Positions 31,776 through 42,636 of a stretch of DNA of 64,000 nucleotides are shown here, one piece after another. The DNA is from Blakeslea trispora (taxonomy: Eukaryota > Mucoromycota > Mucoromycetes > Mucorales > Choanephoraceae): contig JAIWNE010000015.1 in the NCBI GenBank assembly GCA_025331445.1, positions 124,001-188,000 of the forward strand. Direction: 5' to 3'. A program made the translations under genes and the position numbers. Each line of letters begins with the position of its first letter. Position 1 is the first letter of the stretch. A model generated the notes under the pieces. That model was not told the origin of the DNA. It did no database searches and saw only the letters and a list, made by a program, of their open reading frames with translations.

Positions 31776-32614
31776 ATGACGAATCATTGTTGTCAAAAGT
31801 AAAAAAAAAAAAATCAATTGGAAAAGAAATAATGATCTGAATAAAAAAAAAACCACACAACTTTCTTACAGACAAAGTACTCTCTATCTTTTGTTGGCCA
31901 ACTTGTTGTTTTTCATTTGTGGATGTATTTTGCTGGCTTTTGGAGTCATGCTTGCAGAATTGAAGCTGACTGACTCAGTTCTTTACCCATCCAATATATT
32001 AAAAAGTAAGACATATTGCTTTTCATCATTTTATGTTTGCTTACAGCCTTTCGTTAGTGCTTTCTATATTAGGCCTGATTCTGATCTTTATTGCACTTAT
32101 TGGAATCTTGGGCAGTTTCTATAAGGATAGAAGGACTATACATATCTTGTACCTTACCATGGTTATTGCTGCTTTTATTTATCAAATTTCTATTGGAGCA
32201 ATTGTGTATGACCAAACTGCCCATACTGCTAACTGGTTAAGTAGTACATGGAGTTCATCTACAAGAGAATACAGGCTTTATGCACAAGATAAATTCAATT
32301 GTTGTGGATTTGCTACTCATCTAGACTATGTTGTTCCTTCTAGTACTTGTACGGCAGATCATGTTGCGAACACACTACAAGCCTGTCAGCAGCCTTTGAC
32401 CGACTTTGTTAAAAAGAAGCTAACTCATATTTATATTGCTCTATTCACTAGTTTAGCTATCGAGCTGCTTGCATTGTGTAATGTTATCACTCTTCTCTGT
32501 ACTCAAGCATTCGTACCCACTAAAAGGAAGTGGGTAAGTCCTGAATGTAATTATTCTGACGACACACTCGTATCACAATACCAGCATCACAGTGCAAAAT
32601 CTGTTGTATACTAA
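31776..32614 (+). CDS. tetraspanin-like membrane protein
   Basis: Three exons (31776-31798, 31872-32005, 32058-32614) give 237 residues. Four hydrophobic segments are visible: LLLANLLFFICGCILLAFGV, then LSILGLILIFIALIGILGSF, LYLTMVIAAFIYQISIGAIV and, after a ~95-residue loop, IYIALFTSLAIELLALCNVI. The loop contains the tetraspanin CCG signature (KFNCCGFATH) and two further Cys (STC...QAC), enough for the two conserved disulphides. The cytosolic tail is short and ends HHSAKSVVY. Tetraspanins organise membrane microdomains; in fungi Pls1-type members act in invasive growth, but this protein cannot be assigned to that subgroup by eye. The second intron uses the CGTTAG acceptor, because the nearer TTACAG would run into a stop. 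Confidence 0.82.
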
Positions 32615-32949
32615 TACCCAAAGAGAATCTTGTTTGTGTGCATACTCTCCTTAATTCCTATCTTGTTTAAGAGACACTTTAACAATGTACTTGTTGTATT
32701 GTTTGTTATTTTTCTCCCCTCTTTATATCCTTCAAGCATTTCTTTGACTTGAACCAACCCAAAATACAAATCTGCATTCTTATTGTCTCTTTAAGCTCTT
32801 GTCTTTATTTTATCATTGGTATCGTTAAATAGAGTTAAATGCAGACAAATATCCTTTTAGAGAAAAGAAAAATTTCTCCTCAGTCAAAATTAGGAAAACA
32901 AGGGAGATAGATTGGAAGATGAAAGGCATTCTTCTTTATGCAGTCCTTT
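32615..32949. other. intergenic between convergent genes
   Basis: 3' flanks of the tetraspanin (+) and DPH7 (-) genes; T-rich, with no further gene seen. Confidence 0.5.
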
Positions 32950-33969
32950 CTAATCGGTAGTGTTCCAAAGATGTAGGACATGATCATAAAAGGAACAGGA
33001 AGCTACTAGGTTAGGGTCAGCATAAGACCAGTCGGCACCATAGGCCATGGACGTATGGTCTAGAAAAGATGTAGACAATTGAGCCTTTGTGTAGTCTTGG
33101 TCAACATCCACCACAAAAGCGCCTGCATGCATTGAAGCGGAAAGCAATCGGTCAGATCGACTTGGATGCCATTTAAGTCTCCAAATACCTCCACCAGGTG
33201 TTTGAAACGTATGGACTGGTTGACGCATGGAACGTGTATCCCAAAAATAGATTGTCTCATCATAACTTCCTGTGGCCAATTGATGTTCTTTGTGTGGGTT
33301 AGACTGCATAGTTGTGACGCCCATTGTATGTCTCTTATAGACAAAAGTGGTTGATTGTGAACGTGCGTCCCAGCCTTTGAAGAGCCCATCATCAGCCCCT
33401 GAATACACAATGTTTGTGTTCCAATAATCGAAAGCAGTAATCCATGTTTCTAGGTCATGTGCATGCCATTGATCTTGTATTTCATAACCTGATTCTGTAG
33501 GTGCTAGTATGTTGATGTCACCATTGGAGTGAGAAGTGACAATTCGCTTGTCTGATTTGTTGACACGACTAGCCCAGTCAAGAGAAAGACATAGAATACT
33601 TGTGTCGTCTGTTGCCTGCAAATGATCCATTTGGGTAAGCTGAGGGCCATCTTTATCGAACCCATACAGATGAAATCCACCTATAGAATCGACAATACCC
33701 AGTGCTTGCCTGTCATTGATGAGCGTATGGCTCCATTTCATGTCAAGGACAGCTGGTGTGTCTATCACTTGAATGGGATCAAGGCCTTTTGTCACATCAA
33801 ACAAATAAGTCTTTCCTTTTCTGACACGTACTTTCTCTTGTTGTTCATCTGTCAGTTGATAAGTGCCTACTGTCAGGTAATTGGAATGGCTCGAAAAGGG
33901 ACAGAATTCAGCAGCGTCTGCACTAAAGCCTGTATCAAAAGAAGCTATTGATTTTGCTTGACAAGACAT
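32950..33969 (-). CDS. DPH7: diphthine methyltransferase/methylesterase DPH7 (WD40)
   Basis: An uninterrupted frame of 339 residues from ATG 33969 (MSCQAKSIASFDTGFSADAAEFCP). An upstream in-frame ATG at 34032 would add a hydrophobic stretch not expected in this family. WD40 repeats include YSGADDGLFKGWDARS, HTMGVTTMQSNPHKEHQLATG, SYDETIYFWDTRSMRQP and RLLSASMHAGAFVVD. The FDTGFSADAAEFCPF opening and the ADDGLFKGWD repeat are typical of DPH7 (yeast Rrt2). The protein removes the methyl ester of methylated diphthine on elongation factor 2, allowing the last amidation step of diphthamide synthesis. It lies 153 bp downstream of ETFB on the same strand; the two share no pathway. Compact intronless structure is unusual among its neighbours. 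Confidence 0.88.
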   Translation of the reverse strand: MSCQAKSIASFDTGFSADAAEFCPFSSHSNYLTVGTYQLTDEQQEKVRVRKGKTYLFDVTKGLDPIQVIDTPAVLDMKWSHTLINDRQALGIVDSIGGFHLYGFDKDGPQLTQMDHLQATDDTSILCLSLDWASRVNKSDKRIVTSHSNGDINILAPTESGYEIQDQWHAHDLETWITAFDYWNTNIVYSGADDGLFKGWDARSQSTTFVYKRHTMGVTTMQSNPHKEHQLATGSYDETIYFWDTRSMRQPVHTFQTPGGGIWRLKWHPSRSDRLLSASMHAGAFVVDVDQDYTKAQLSTSFLDHTSMAYGADWSYADPNLVASCSFYDHVLHLWNTTD

Positions 33970-34122
33970 AATAAAAATAAAACAAAAAGAGAATAAAAAA
34001 ATTTTTTTTCCTGCTATTATTGCATATACCAATTTTTTTAATTTATTTGAATGTGGGGAAGTGGATTTCGAGAGGAGAGGAGGGGGGAATACAAAAATAA
34101 AGAGTTTCTATGTTGTCTAAAT

Positions 34123-35118
34123 TTACAAGACCTTAGCTTCGTTACGCAACTTATCAACCAATTCATCAACATTCTCGACCTTGCGACCACCGACACGCTT
34201 GGCAGGTTCCTCAACCTTCAATGTTTCAAGACGAGGAGAGATATCAACACCAAGATCTTCGGGTGTCAACTTAACCAATGGCTTCTTCTTTGCCTTCATG
34301 ATGTTGGGAAGAGAAGCATAACGAGGTTCATTGAGACTAGTTTTTTTAAGGGGAGGAAGGGTTTAGTTTCTCTTCAGCTTCATTCAAGAATAACATCCTT
34401 ACCGTAAATCAGTTGTGATGATAGCAGGTAACTTGGTAGCAATAGTTTCAAGACCACCATCAATTTCACGAACAACCTTCAATTCTTTGTCATTTAATTC
34501 GACCTTGGAGGCAAAGGTAGTCTATTATTCACACACATATGATAATCAAGAGAAAATGGTTAGAAGCGTGGGAAACATTTCCAAAAATTCCAAAAAATGA
34601 TAAAAATGGTAACACTTGTTTTACCTGAGGCCAGTTCAACAGACCAGCAAGCATTTGTCCAGTTTGACTGGCATCATCATCAATTGCCTGTTTACCCAAG
34701 ATGAAAAGATCAGGCTTTTCAGCTTCCTTATCAGCAATAGCCTTCAACAACTTGGCAACAGCCAAAGGTTGCAATGTACTATCATCTTTCACTTCAACAT
34801 GAACAGCACGGTCAGCACCCATAGCCAAAGCAGTTCTAAGTGTTTCTTGAGATTTGGCAGTACCACAAGAGATAGCAACTACTTCAGTCTTGGGTGACTT
34901 TTCCTTCATGCGAACAGCTTCTTCAACAGCAATTTCGTCAAAGGGGTTCATGCTGTGCTTCACGTTACGGTCAACGTCAGTCTTGGTAGCGTTAACACGT
35001 ACTTTAACGGCTATCGAATGATAATCAGCATCAAGCTTCCTTTCCTTTGAATTCCTTTGCATTTACCGTAATCAACAACACGCTTAACAGGGACAAAAAT
35101 ACGTAAAGGATTAGACAT
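34123..35118 (-). CDS. ETFB: electron transfer flavoprotein subunit beta
   Basis: Four exons give about 255 residues, the usual length. Exon 1 ([17 protein letters not shown], start 35118) contains the conserved VPVKRVVDY. Next come the AMP/FAD-binding ETF domain with [23 protein letters not shown] and [12 protein letters not shown], and the ETF-beta signature LLKAIADKE...[11 protein letters not shown]. After that is the [30 protein letters not shown] recognition-loop region (the Leu near this block contacts partner dehydrogenases). The C-terminal LRNEAKVL is typical. Together with ETF-alpha it passes electrons from mitochondrial acyl-CoA dehydrogenases to ETF-ubiquinone oxidoreductase. Members of this family often lack a cleaved N-terminal presequence, which fits the start chosen. 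Introns lie near 35016-35065, 34525-34627 and 34345-34401. Confidence 0.93.
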
Positions 35119-35716
35119 GATGATTTTCAGGGCACAAATACACACTCTCTTTCAAGAAAGATGATATATATATATAAGAAGAAAAGGGAAAAAAGAGACA
35201 AGTTGAAAAAATAACATACATAACAAATAGACTCTATCGGAGTGACATCGACATAGATCCTTACATCTCCGACACCTTTTTTCTTTTACTGATGAAAGGA
35301 CAATAAAAGACTTAGGCTTGAAGAAGACTATCTTCTAGAAGGTGAACAAATAAAGAATAGGCCAATGTAAAGCCTATTTTTTTACAATGCACCTTGTTAC
35401 TACATGAACCTCTTTTGCTAACTCAATTGCGCCTTTATGCGTGTTATCGTCTACTCATTTGCTGTGAAGAAAAAATAACCTAAACTGGTTTGCATAACTA
35501 TCTTTGGTTTTTTTCAGGGTGATAGACATGGTATTTCTTCTTCTTCTTGTGGACTTGGCTGATTGAACGATTGATCATTATTCATTATGTACGGATCTCT
35601 ACTGGGTTCGTCTTCACTCTTTAGATGTGTAACATTCACCCTTTTCCATTGTCTATTTTTCTTTTTTGTTTATTTATTTATTTCAATTTTTTTTCTTCTT
35701 ATTCTACTACAAAACA
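35119..35716. promoter_or_regulatory. divergent promoter region of ETFB and the PABP gene
   Basis: 598 bp between the two start codons. A TATATATATAT run at 35163-35175 lies 45-60 bp upstream of the ETFB ATG and could act as a TATA element. A long pyrimidine tract (35640-35702) precedes the PABP start. A short open frame at 35587 on the plus strand is probably leader sequence. Confidence 0.45.
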
Positions 35717-37539
35717 ATGGCTACAGAGTCTTTGGGTGCTCGTGGCTTGACTGTAGATCAGCAAAAGGCTATTGCCGAGATACAAGCACAAGCCGCTGTT
35801 AACTCATTAAAAGAGTCTGGTCCTCGTTTCTCGACTGATCGTGTTGAATCCACACTTTATGTAGGCGAACTTGCACCTGAAGTAGATGACGACATCTTAA
35901 AGAACCACTTTTCTAATGCTAAAAGTGTTCATGTTTGTCGTGACAATGTTACCAAAAGAAGCTTAGGTTATGCCTATGTTAATTTCTATCGCTCAGAAGA
36001 ATGTAGGTTATTTATCTTGATCGATTCATTCTAGAAAGATCATAACCCTCTCTCTTTCTTTAATATACATTAGGTCAAACAGCTCTTCAAACCATGAATT
36101 ATTCTCTTATTTTGGGAAAACCTTGTAGAATTATGGTAGCTGAGCGTGATCCAGCTAAAAGAAAGACAAGCAGTGCCAATATCATTGTCAAGAATTTACC
36201 ACCTACAGTAGACAGCAAGGCATTAAATGATACCTTTTCACAGTGGGGCAATGTTATCTCTTGTCGAATCATTAGAAACCCAAATGCTACTCGAGGTTAT
36301 GGTTATGTTAATTATGATACATACAATGCAGCAGAAAGAGCTATCAAGCATGTGAATGGCTTCACTTTATTTGGTAGAGAAATGTAAGCAAAAAAAAAAA
36401 GCAAAGCAAAGCATTTCCAATATAAATCTTGATTCCAACGCATCTTTTTGTTTAGATCGGCGAGCCATCAAATACCCAGATCAGAAAAGGAAAATTCTGA
36501 GGATCCCTCAAGACAGCAAAAATCACAACAGCCACAGCAACCACCATCTTCACTACAATCGTCACAACCCAGGTTCACTAATATCTATGTCAAAAACTTG
36601 GCTGCTGAAGTAACAGAGGATGAATTGCGTGCTTTGTTTGCACCATTTGGCCGCGTCTCTTCACTCTTGATTCAACGCGACGATCAACAATGCTCTAAAG
36701 GATTTGGATTTGTCAACTTTGAGAACCCTGAACATGCTGAACAAGCAGTGACTCAACTACACGACACTGAACTTCATGGCAAGAAGCTGTTTGTCTCTAG
36801 AGCTCAAAAGAAGGCAGAGCGTGAAGATGAACTACGACGCCAGCATGAATACCAACCTCGAGCAGAAAAGTCCACAAAGTATCAAGGGGTAAACTTGTAT
36901 GTCAAGAACTTATCTGAGGAGATGGATGACGAAACACTAAAGCAGGCCTTTGCTCCCTTTGGTCATATTACAAGTGCCAAGGTCATGCGGGATGAACGAA
37001 CAGGCGCGTCAAAGGGATTTGGATTTGTTTGCTTTACTTTACCTGAAGAAGCTACAGATGCTGTCCTCAAGATGAATGGGCAGCGCATTATGTCTAAAGA
37101 GATCTATGTTGCTTTGGCTCAGCGCAAAGAGGATCGACGTACCCTTTTGGAAGCACAGATGTCCCACTTCCAAAAGAGTCCCCCTGTTACACATTCATTG
37201 CCTTCTGCTGAACCTTCTACAAATCCAAGTCAGATGACATTAGCCATTTTAGAGCCATTCTCTCCTGAAACACAGCGTCAAATGTTGGGCGAGCGCATTT
37301 ATCCTATAGTGTAAGGAATCAGAGATCTAGTGATGATACTTTTTGCTTATGCTGTTTATTTATCTATTAGATCAGAGGTGTTTCCTCAAGAAGCTGGTAA
37401 ATTGACGGGTATGCTGCTTGAATTGAATAAGTCTGACCTTGTCTACCTCATCAACAATCCAAAACGGCTAGTAGAAAAAGCTTCTGAAGCAGCTCAAGCT
37501 CTTAAAGAACATCATTCGTCACTGCAATTGAACCAATAA
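35717..37539 (+). CDS. PAB1: polyadenylate-binding protein, four RRMs and a C-terminal MLLE
   Basis: Four exons encode about 535 residues. Four RRMs in the Pab1 order are visible through their RNP motifs: TLYVGELAPEVDDDIL and LGYAYVNF (RRM1); NIIVKNLPPTVDSKAL and GYGYVNYDT (RRM2); NIYVKNLAAEVTEDELRALF and KGFGFVNFEN (RRM3); NLYVKNLSEEMDDETLKQAF and KGFGFVCFTLPEEA (RRM4). The MLLE domain at the end carries KLTGMLLELN. Pab1 binds poly(A) tails and eIF4G and recruits Pan3 and other PAM2 proteins through MLLE. The linker between RRM4 and MLLE is only about 30 residues, instead of the long Pro/Gln-rich linker of canonical Pab1, while the RRM2-RRM3 linker holds a Gln/Ser/Pro insertion. It may therefore be a paralogue rather than the main Pab1. 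Confidence 0.87.
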
Positions 37540-37743
37540 TCTTGCATAAAATTCTATGTGACTTGCCCTATTTCGTAAAATGTGTAATAAACTCTCTTTT
37601 TGCTCTCTCTATTTCTCTTTCAATTTAAAGCGTCTCTCTCTCTCTTTTTTTTAAAAAAAAAGTTTTTCCTGTTTTGTTTTTATTGTATATACACACATAT
37701 AGTTGAACACCCCATTGTCAGTTGCTTCTTGTTACCATATATC

Positions 37744-39007
37744 ATGTCACAGAACTCACCCGTCATTTATACCAATACAAACGAAACTATGCCACTCACT
37801 CCAACAACAGCTGTCACAGCCAACACAACTATGACTGAAACTATACCAAATCCAACAAATGTACTACCAAAAGAACCCAAGACATCCATTAGTCATCCTA
37901 TCAAGTAAACATACTCATTATTATAACGAAAAAAAAAAGAGAGAGAGGAAAAAAACCTAATTGTGATCCATGTGTTGAATAGCATTAGTTGGATTATTCC
38001 CTCCGACATACTTGGATTTTTATCTCTTTCTAGCTTTCCAGAGGAACTCGATCTATGCGATTTTTTAAATCCCGTCATCAGGGAGAATTATTTAAAGTTG
38101 ACAGAACAACAAGTATTTCAGTTACAACAAGGAATAGGAATGAGAGGAAATCTTTGTTTGAGTTCTTGTCCAGGCAAAAAAGTAAGACTGTCTGGACCTA
38201 TTCGAGGTAGGGCAGCTATCAATCGAGATCTCAATTTGGATTTTGAACGTATGCGAAGTTTCGGCATCAATACAATTGTCTGGTAGGTCCCTCTTGTTGT
38301 TGCATTTTTTTTTTGTAAAGCTAACACACATATCTATACTAGTTGCCTAGATGACAAAGAGCTCTCCTTTTTGGGTGCATCATGGCCTGATTATTCCAAA
38401 GCAGCCAAGGCACATGGATTGAAAGTGTATCGACTGCCCATGGTAGAGGGTGGTTGTCCAAAGACATTTTCAGAAGTTCATGAAATAGTAAAAAAAGTGA
38501 ATGTTGAGATAAGTCAAGGAAATCATGTTTTAGCACATTGTCGAGGAGGTAAGATATTATGTTTTATTCTTTGATGAAACTATTGATCACTCATGAGGGG
38601 GGGCTTTCTTTTAAGGTGTTGGAAGAGCTGGATTATTTGCAGGTTGTTGGTTATTAGAAAACTTGCTTTGTAGATCTGTGGAACGAGCTGTATATGTGCT
38701 TAGAGAAAGGAGAAGCACAAAGGCTATTGAGACTTATGCTCAAGCAGAATACTTGATCCGATATGCTATGGCGCTAAATCAGCGATTGGGTATAACCTAT
38801 AAGCCTATATTGACACATGAACCAACGCATGAATTACCCTATGAATCAGAAGCCAACGGATCACCTTCCTTATCGTTTATAGCAAAACTTGAACAACTCA
38901 TTATGTTAAATCCTAATATTTTGCATCAGCAACATCAATATATACAACGCCCTTCTATTCCAACGCACACATCTTCTGCACCAGCTGAACTCTATGTACC
39001 GCGATAA
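37744..39007 (+). CDS. CDKN3-like dual-specificity/tyrosine phosphatase
   Basis: Four exons give about 330 residues. A Thr/Asn/Pro-rich N-terminus (MSQNSPVIYTNTNETMP) is followed by the phosphatase domain. It contains LSSCPGKKVR, IVCCLDDKELSFLG and RLPMVEGGCP, which matches the general-acid loop region of CDKN3/KAP-type enzymes. The P-loop reads AHCRGGVGRAG, a complete C-x5-R signature formed across an exon junction near 38549. The helix after it (CWLLENLLCRSVERAVYVLRERRSTKAIET) also matches KAP. Human CDKN3 removes the activating phosphate of CDK2; the substrate here is unknown. The 60-residue C-terminus is unstructured. The gene starts 204 bp after the PABP stop, on the same strand. Confidence 0.8.
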
Positions 39008-39375
39008 TTCAAAGGGTCTTTTTTCTCAAAAAAAAAAAGTAAAGATTAGTTTCCTGTATAGTCTATGAAAATAAAATACAATTGCTTGTAGTATCAATAA
39101 TTTACAACCATATTGGTTGATTTAAAAAAAGAAAGGACTGTTACCAAGAAATAAAAATTTCTAATGATCTCTGATCTTGTGTAAATAAGCCCTTCCCACG
39201 CAGTTGCTCTAAATATGTGCTTTTATGCTTCATGGCAACAATAAAGCACATGTAAATATTTGCACTTTTTTGTATATTTCTTAGTGTACACATTGTTTGA
39301 GTTTAATTGAAAAAAAAAATAATATAGAAAGGAAAGAGAGGGGGAATTTTTCTTTTGCTGCTTTCAAAACTTGCT
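39008..39375. other. intergenic between convergent genes
   Basis: 3' flanks of the phosphatase (+) and lectin (-) genes; poly-A runs, nothing else seen. Confidence 0.5.
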
Positions 39376-40591
39376 TAGAAGCGCTTCATTCTGTTCTTTT
39401 GGTCATAGAAACGATAACCAACAAAAAGAACACCAACAAGACCAGCAGCCAAGAACATCTTGAACAAGACAGAAAGTACGCTACCTGAGCTAGAGTCCTT
39501 CTTGGGGCGAGCCACTTGGGGAGCGGCTTCCATGACGGCAGGAACAAGGGATTTAGTGGTAACTGAAATGATATCATGATTATCAGTCACTTCACCAGTA
39601 TGAGCACTGAAACCGAGATAGATTTGCTCGGGGAGAACAACACCATGCTTCTTGAAACACAAATCCCATTCATCGTCTTGACGCCAGATCAATTCCAATG
39701 TGATGTAGTTGCTCTTGTAATAAGTGAAACGTGCCTTGGTAGGGTAACCTTTAGCTCTAAAATCGGCCTATTTCTGTAGTAAGTAAATGATCCGATGGAT
39801 GCAACATCTCTACCTACCTCACAACCAGCAAGTTCTTGATCACTACCGTCCTTGTCGTTGTTGTAACCTTTCATACCATCGCCAAGCATAGCCATAACAT
39901 AGGGGAAAGTATGACGCTTTTGTAAATTTGTTCAGTATGAGAATCCTCTCTTTTGCTAGTGCATCATGACTCCAAACTTACATGAGATCTTTCGTTGTCG
40001 TAGGTATCAAAGAAGATACCAAGACCTTGGAAGTGATCAGCAGAGCCAAAGACAGGACCTTCTGTCATTCTTTGTTTTGTGAGCCACACTAAGTGTGCAA
40101 AGTTAGAATCATTTTGATGGAATCATCCAATTTTCTTTTTGAACTTACTGGCAAAGCCATCACCGTAAAGATGACCAGAATTACCATCTACCTTGAATTC
40201 GAATTCAATTTGAAAGTTGTCACCAACTAAAGGCTATCAATAGACATAGAATGAGTATTTTACGCTTTTTTCCTTCTTCTTTTTTTTTGTGTATGTACCA
40301 AACGAGACCACAGATAACCAAGTTGAGATTGCTTTGTCGAAGTCAAACGAATTTGATGATTTGTGTTGATGATTGTGTTGCCGCCAAAATCAAACCATCT
40401 GTTTTGAAGTTCATCATCTATCAAGTGAGTGCGTGCAGGTCAGTTTATATATCTTTCTTGAAGATATAGAGAATCAGGTTACCAATATAAGGCATGGAAA
40501 TAGAGTGAGTTCTCATAGAAGCACTTCCTTGAGCAAGTACAGCTGTACATGCTACAAGTAAGCTCGAAAGCACCACCAAAACAGAGCGCAT
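39376..40591 (-). CDS. L-type lectin cargo receptor (Emp47/VIP36-like)
   Basis: Six or so exons give about 330 residues. The N-terminal signal peptide is clear (MRSVLVVLSSLLVACTAVLA). The legume-type lectin domain follows: DDELQNRWFDFGGNTIINTN, LWSRL, WQIEFEFKVDG, HLYGDGFA, then FFDTYDNE, with the D-x-Y-x-N calcium/sugar-binding motif, and YVMAMLGDG. A membrane anchor near the end (VLFKMFLAAGLVGVLFVGYRF) leaves the short cytosolic tail YDQKNRMKRF, basic with a terminal aromatic, as in VIP36/ERGIC-53-type ER-Golgi cycling receptors. It should bind high-mannose glycans on secretory cargo. No coiled coil lies between lectin domain and anchor, so it is closer to VIP36/VIPL than to ERGIC-53. A (GA)n tract lies about 190 bp upstream of the start. 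Confidence 0.85.
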
Positions 40592-40774
40592 TTTTTTTTA
40601 AGGAAAAAGAAAGAAAAAGGGCTATGAAAAGAAAGAAGGATGAAGAAAAAGATCGCGTTAAAGGTATAATACTCGGAGATTGAATATTCATTTGTTTCTG
40701 TCTACTGTTGCATCCAACCAGATGTATCCAAGAGTCCAAAGGGCAGCAGAATTAAATGACGGAGTTTGTAAATT

Positions 40775-40872
<98 letters not shown>

Positions 40873-41187
40873 AGAGACTCGATCTAAATGTAAGCTTTTA
40901 TGCTTCCAGAATACCTTATTCATTCATCCCTTTTAGACCATCCAAAATAGCAGAGTAATGGTAAACTACTAAAAAGAAAAAAGAAGCATTTCAGAAGTCC
41001 AAGTGTTGTTGCTTTCCTTTTGTTAAATTAACGGAAAGTTGTTCCGAAAAATAAAAGCCATTAGCATCATTAGATTTGTGAACCTGTTTGGCTCTTTTTC
41101 GATAGGCGGATCTAGTTTACCAAGAACCGTAGAAAGAGAGAGAGAGAGAGAGAAAATAGGCGTGTATGTGTATTTCCTGACAGTTGT
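40592..41187. promoter_or_regulatory. lectin promoter side with a long GA tract
   Basis: The region upstream of the lectin ATG is A/T-rich and contains the GA microsatellite at 40780-40869 and a second, short GA run at 41134-41152. Nothing else specific is visible. Confidence 0.45.
40780..40869. repeat. (GA)n microsatellite, about 45 units
   Basis: An uninterrupted GA dinucleotide run of about 90 bp. It lies in the upstream region of the lectin gene. Long GA/CT runs can act as promoter elements in other fungi and are length-variable. Confidence 0.95.
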
Positions 41188-41439
41188 TTAGATAGAACTT
41201 GGTAAGCTCAGTTCTAAACTTGTTCCAGCTGGATTTTGTAATAAAATAAAAAAAATTTGTTGTTCAGAATTTTTAGAATGCGAAATCGTTTTAGGATCAA
41301 TGATGCCTTTAAGGAACTTCAAAATCGAATGAAGTATATAATGCTGAGACAAGTAAAAGTATAATAGTAGCGACAAATGTACCACCTCCAATATGATATT
41401 CCCGAAAGGTAGTTTTCGAGATTTTACGTCAAGTAGCAC
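41188..41439 (-). pseudogene. possible relic of the PD-(D/E)XK-like family's first exon
   Basis: An 83-residue minus-strand frame contains SILKFLKGIIDPKTIS, which resembles HHFKFLQGNIDCNDPTEF in the first exon of the broken gene at 2276-4077. The similarity is short (about 16 residues) and the rest is low-complexity and Leu-rich. No second exon could be found downstream. A relic of the same family is possible but weakly supported; an ordinary chance open frame is the alternative. Confidence 0.25.
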
Positions 41440-41619
41440 TCTATACTACTCTACTTCTTGTTATCGTCTCTCTTTTTAGTAATGACCCTTCAATTGTCAT
41501 TTATCAGCATCCGTGTTTATTCTCTTGGTCGCTCCAATTCTACTTTATTGAATCGTTTGAATACAAAGTCAATAAGCTTTACACTCGCCCTGCAATCAAA
41601 CAAAAGATAAATGCATGAT

Positions 41620-42636
41620 TTATTTGAGTCCTGTCTTTCTATCCATCAAACGACCAACAAGTTCTTGTTGAATTTTGGCTTGCATTCTGCTCTCTTCTAA
41701 GGAACCAAGGCTTCGAAGATCATTCACAATATCTTTTGTTTTGCCAAAATAAACTTCCTGTAATGAGTTACGCATCTTGAGTTCCATATCTTCTACCATA
41801 CGGCCAATGTTAGCAATATGAGCAGCAGGATCATCCACAGGAAAATCTTGTTCAATTTGTCGAGTCATACTGCCACTCAGGTTGAGGTTGCCCAAGTCCT
41901 TATTGTTGGTGATCATATAGAGCATGACAGTAGAGGTCAACTTGTATTGTGCATTGCGACCTCTTTCCTGTACTTCAAACACATGAATTGAATCCCAAGC
42001 ACCCTTCATACGTCTAGCACCATCACCCACTATCCTATAAATTAGAAGAAGCCAAGAAAAAAGAGAGGATGTTGTTCTTTACCTTTCTTAATCAACACAA
42101 CTACAGCAAATTTATCATCAATTTCAAATGCATAAACAGACGAAACACCGCCCTCATAGTACATTTCACGATAGGTATCAAAGGCTTCATTGGCAGCTAC
42201 TTCTAATTTACGAAGTGTAGGTGATGGAGTAGCACCATCAGGTAATTCTGGTTCATATTCATTACTCCAAGGGGATCTATGTGTATATATATATTAGTGA
42301 AAACGCGTATATATGGCAAGAAAGAAGAATTCTTTACCTATAAGAGTCACCGTCTCGGTTATAATCACATACAAGGTAATCTCGGCCAGTCTTTGAACAA
42401 CACTTTACTTTAAGAGGTTGATCGATGGCTGACAATAGTTCGTCTGCCAAGTCGGGATGAACCAAGTCAAAGAGTTTGCCCAAGTTCTCTTCTACGTTTT
42501 GAGGTGGCAAACGACGCATCAAGTCCAAAGCACAATCAAACTGGTCATTCTATATAAATCATAAAACAATCAATATGTTTGCACTAATAAATAAAAACTA
42601 TAGGTTTTCTTTTCTCTCTCTCTTTTTTGGTACCAT
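41620..42636 (-). CDS. CAP2: F-actin capping protein subunit beta
   Basis: The protein (about 275 residues) reads [20 protein letters not shown] at the start, then [72 protein letters not shown] and [11 protein letters not shown], all hallmarks of the beta subunit. The heterodimer caps barbed ends of actin filaments, which matters for cortical patches at hyphal tips. The conserved N-terminus begins immediately after a 3' splice site (ATATAG at 42550). The only fitting start is the ATG at 42634-42636, directly followed by a GTACCA donor, so coding exon 1 would be the start codon alone. Without it the protein would start at the internal Met and lose the conserved [10 protein letters not shown]. 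Further introns lie near 42277-42336 and 42015-42085. Confidence 0.92.

Noticed and set aside
31891..32124. Tetraspanin start at an internal codon near 31891
   Set aside because: No ATG there; joining the short exon at 31776-31798 provides an in-frame ATG and good splice sites.
33970..34032. Upstream ATG for DPH7 giving a hydrophobic N-terminus
   Set aside because: DPH7 is cytosolic and the second Met matches the conserved start; the extra stretch is A/T-driven low complexity.
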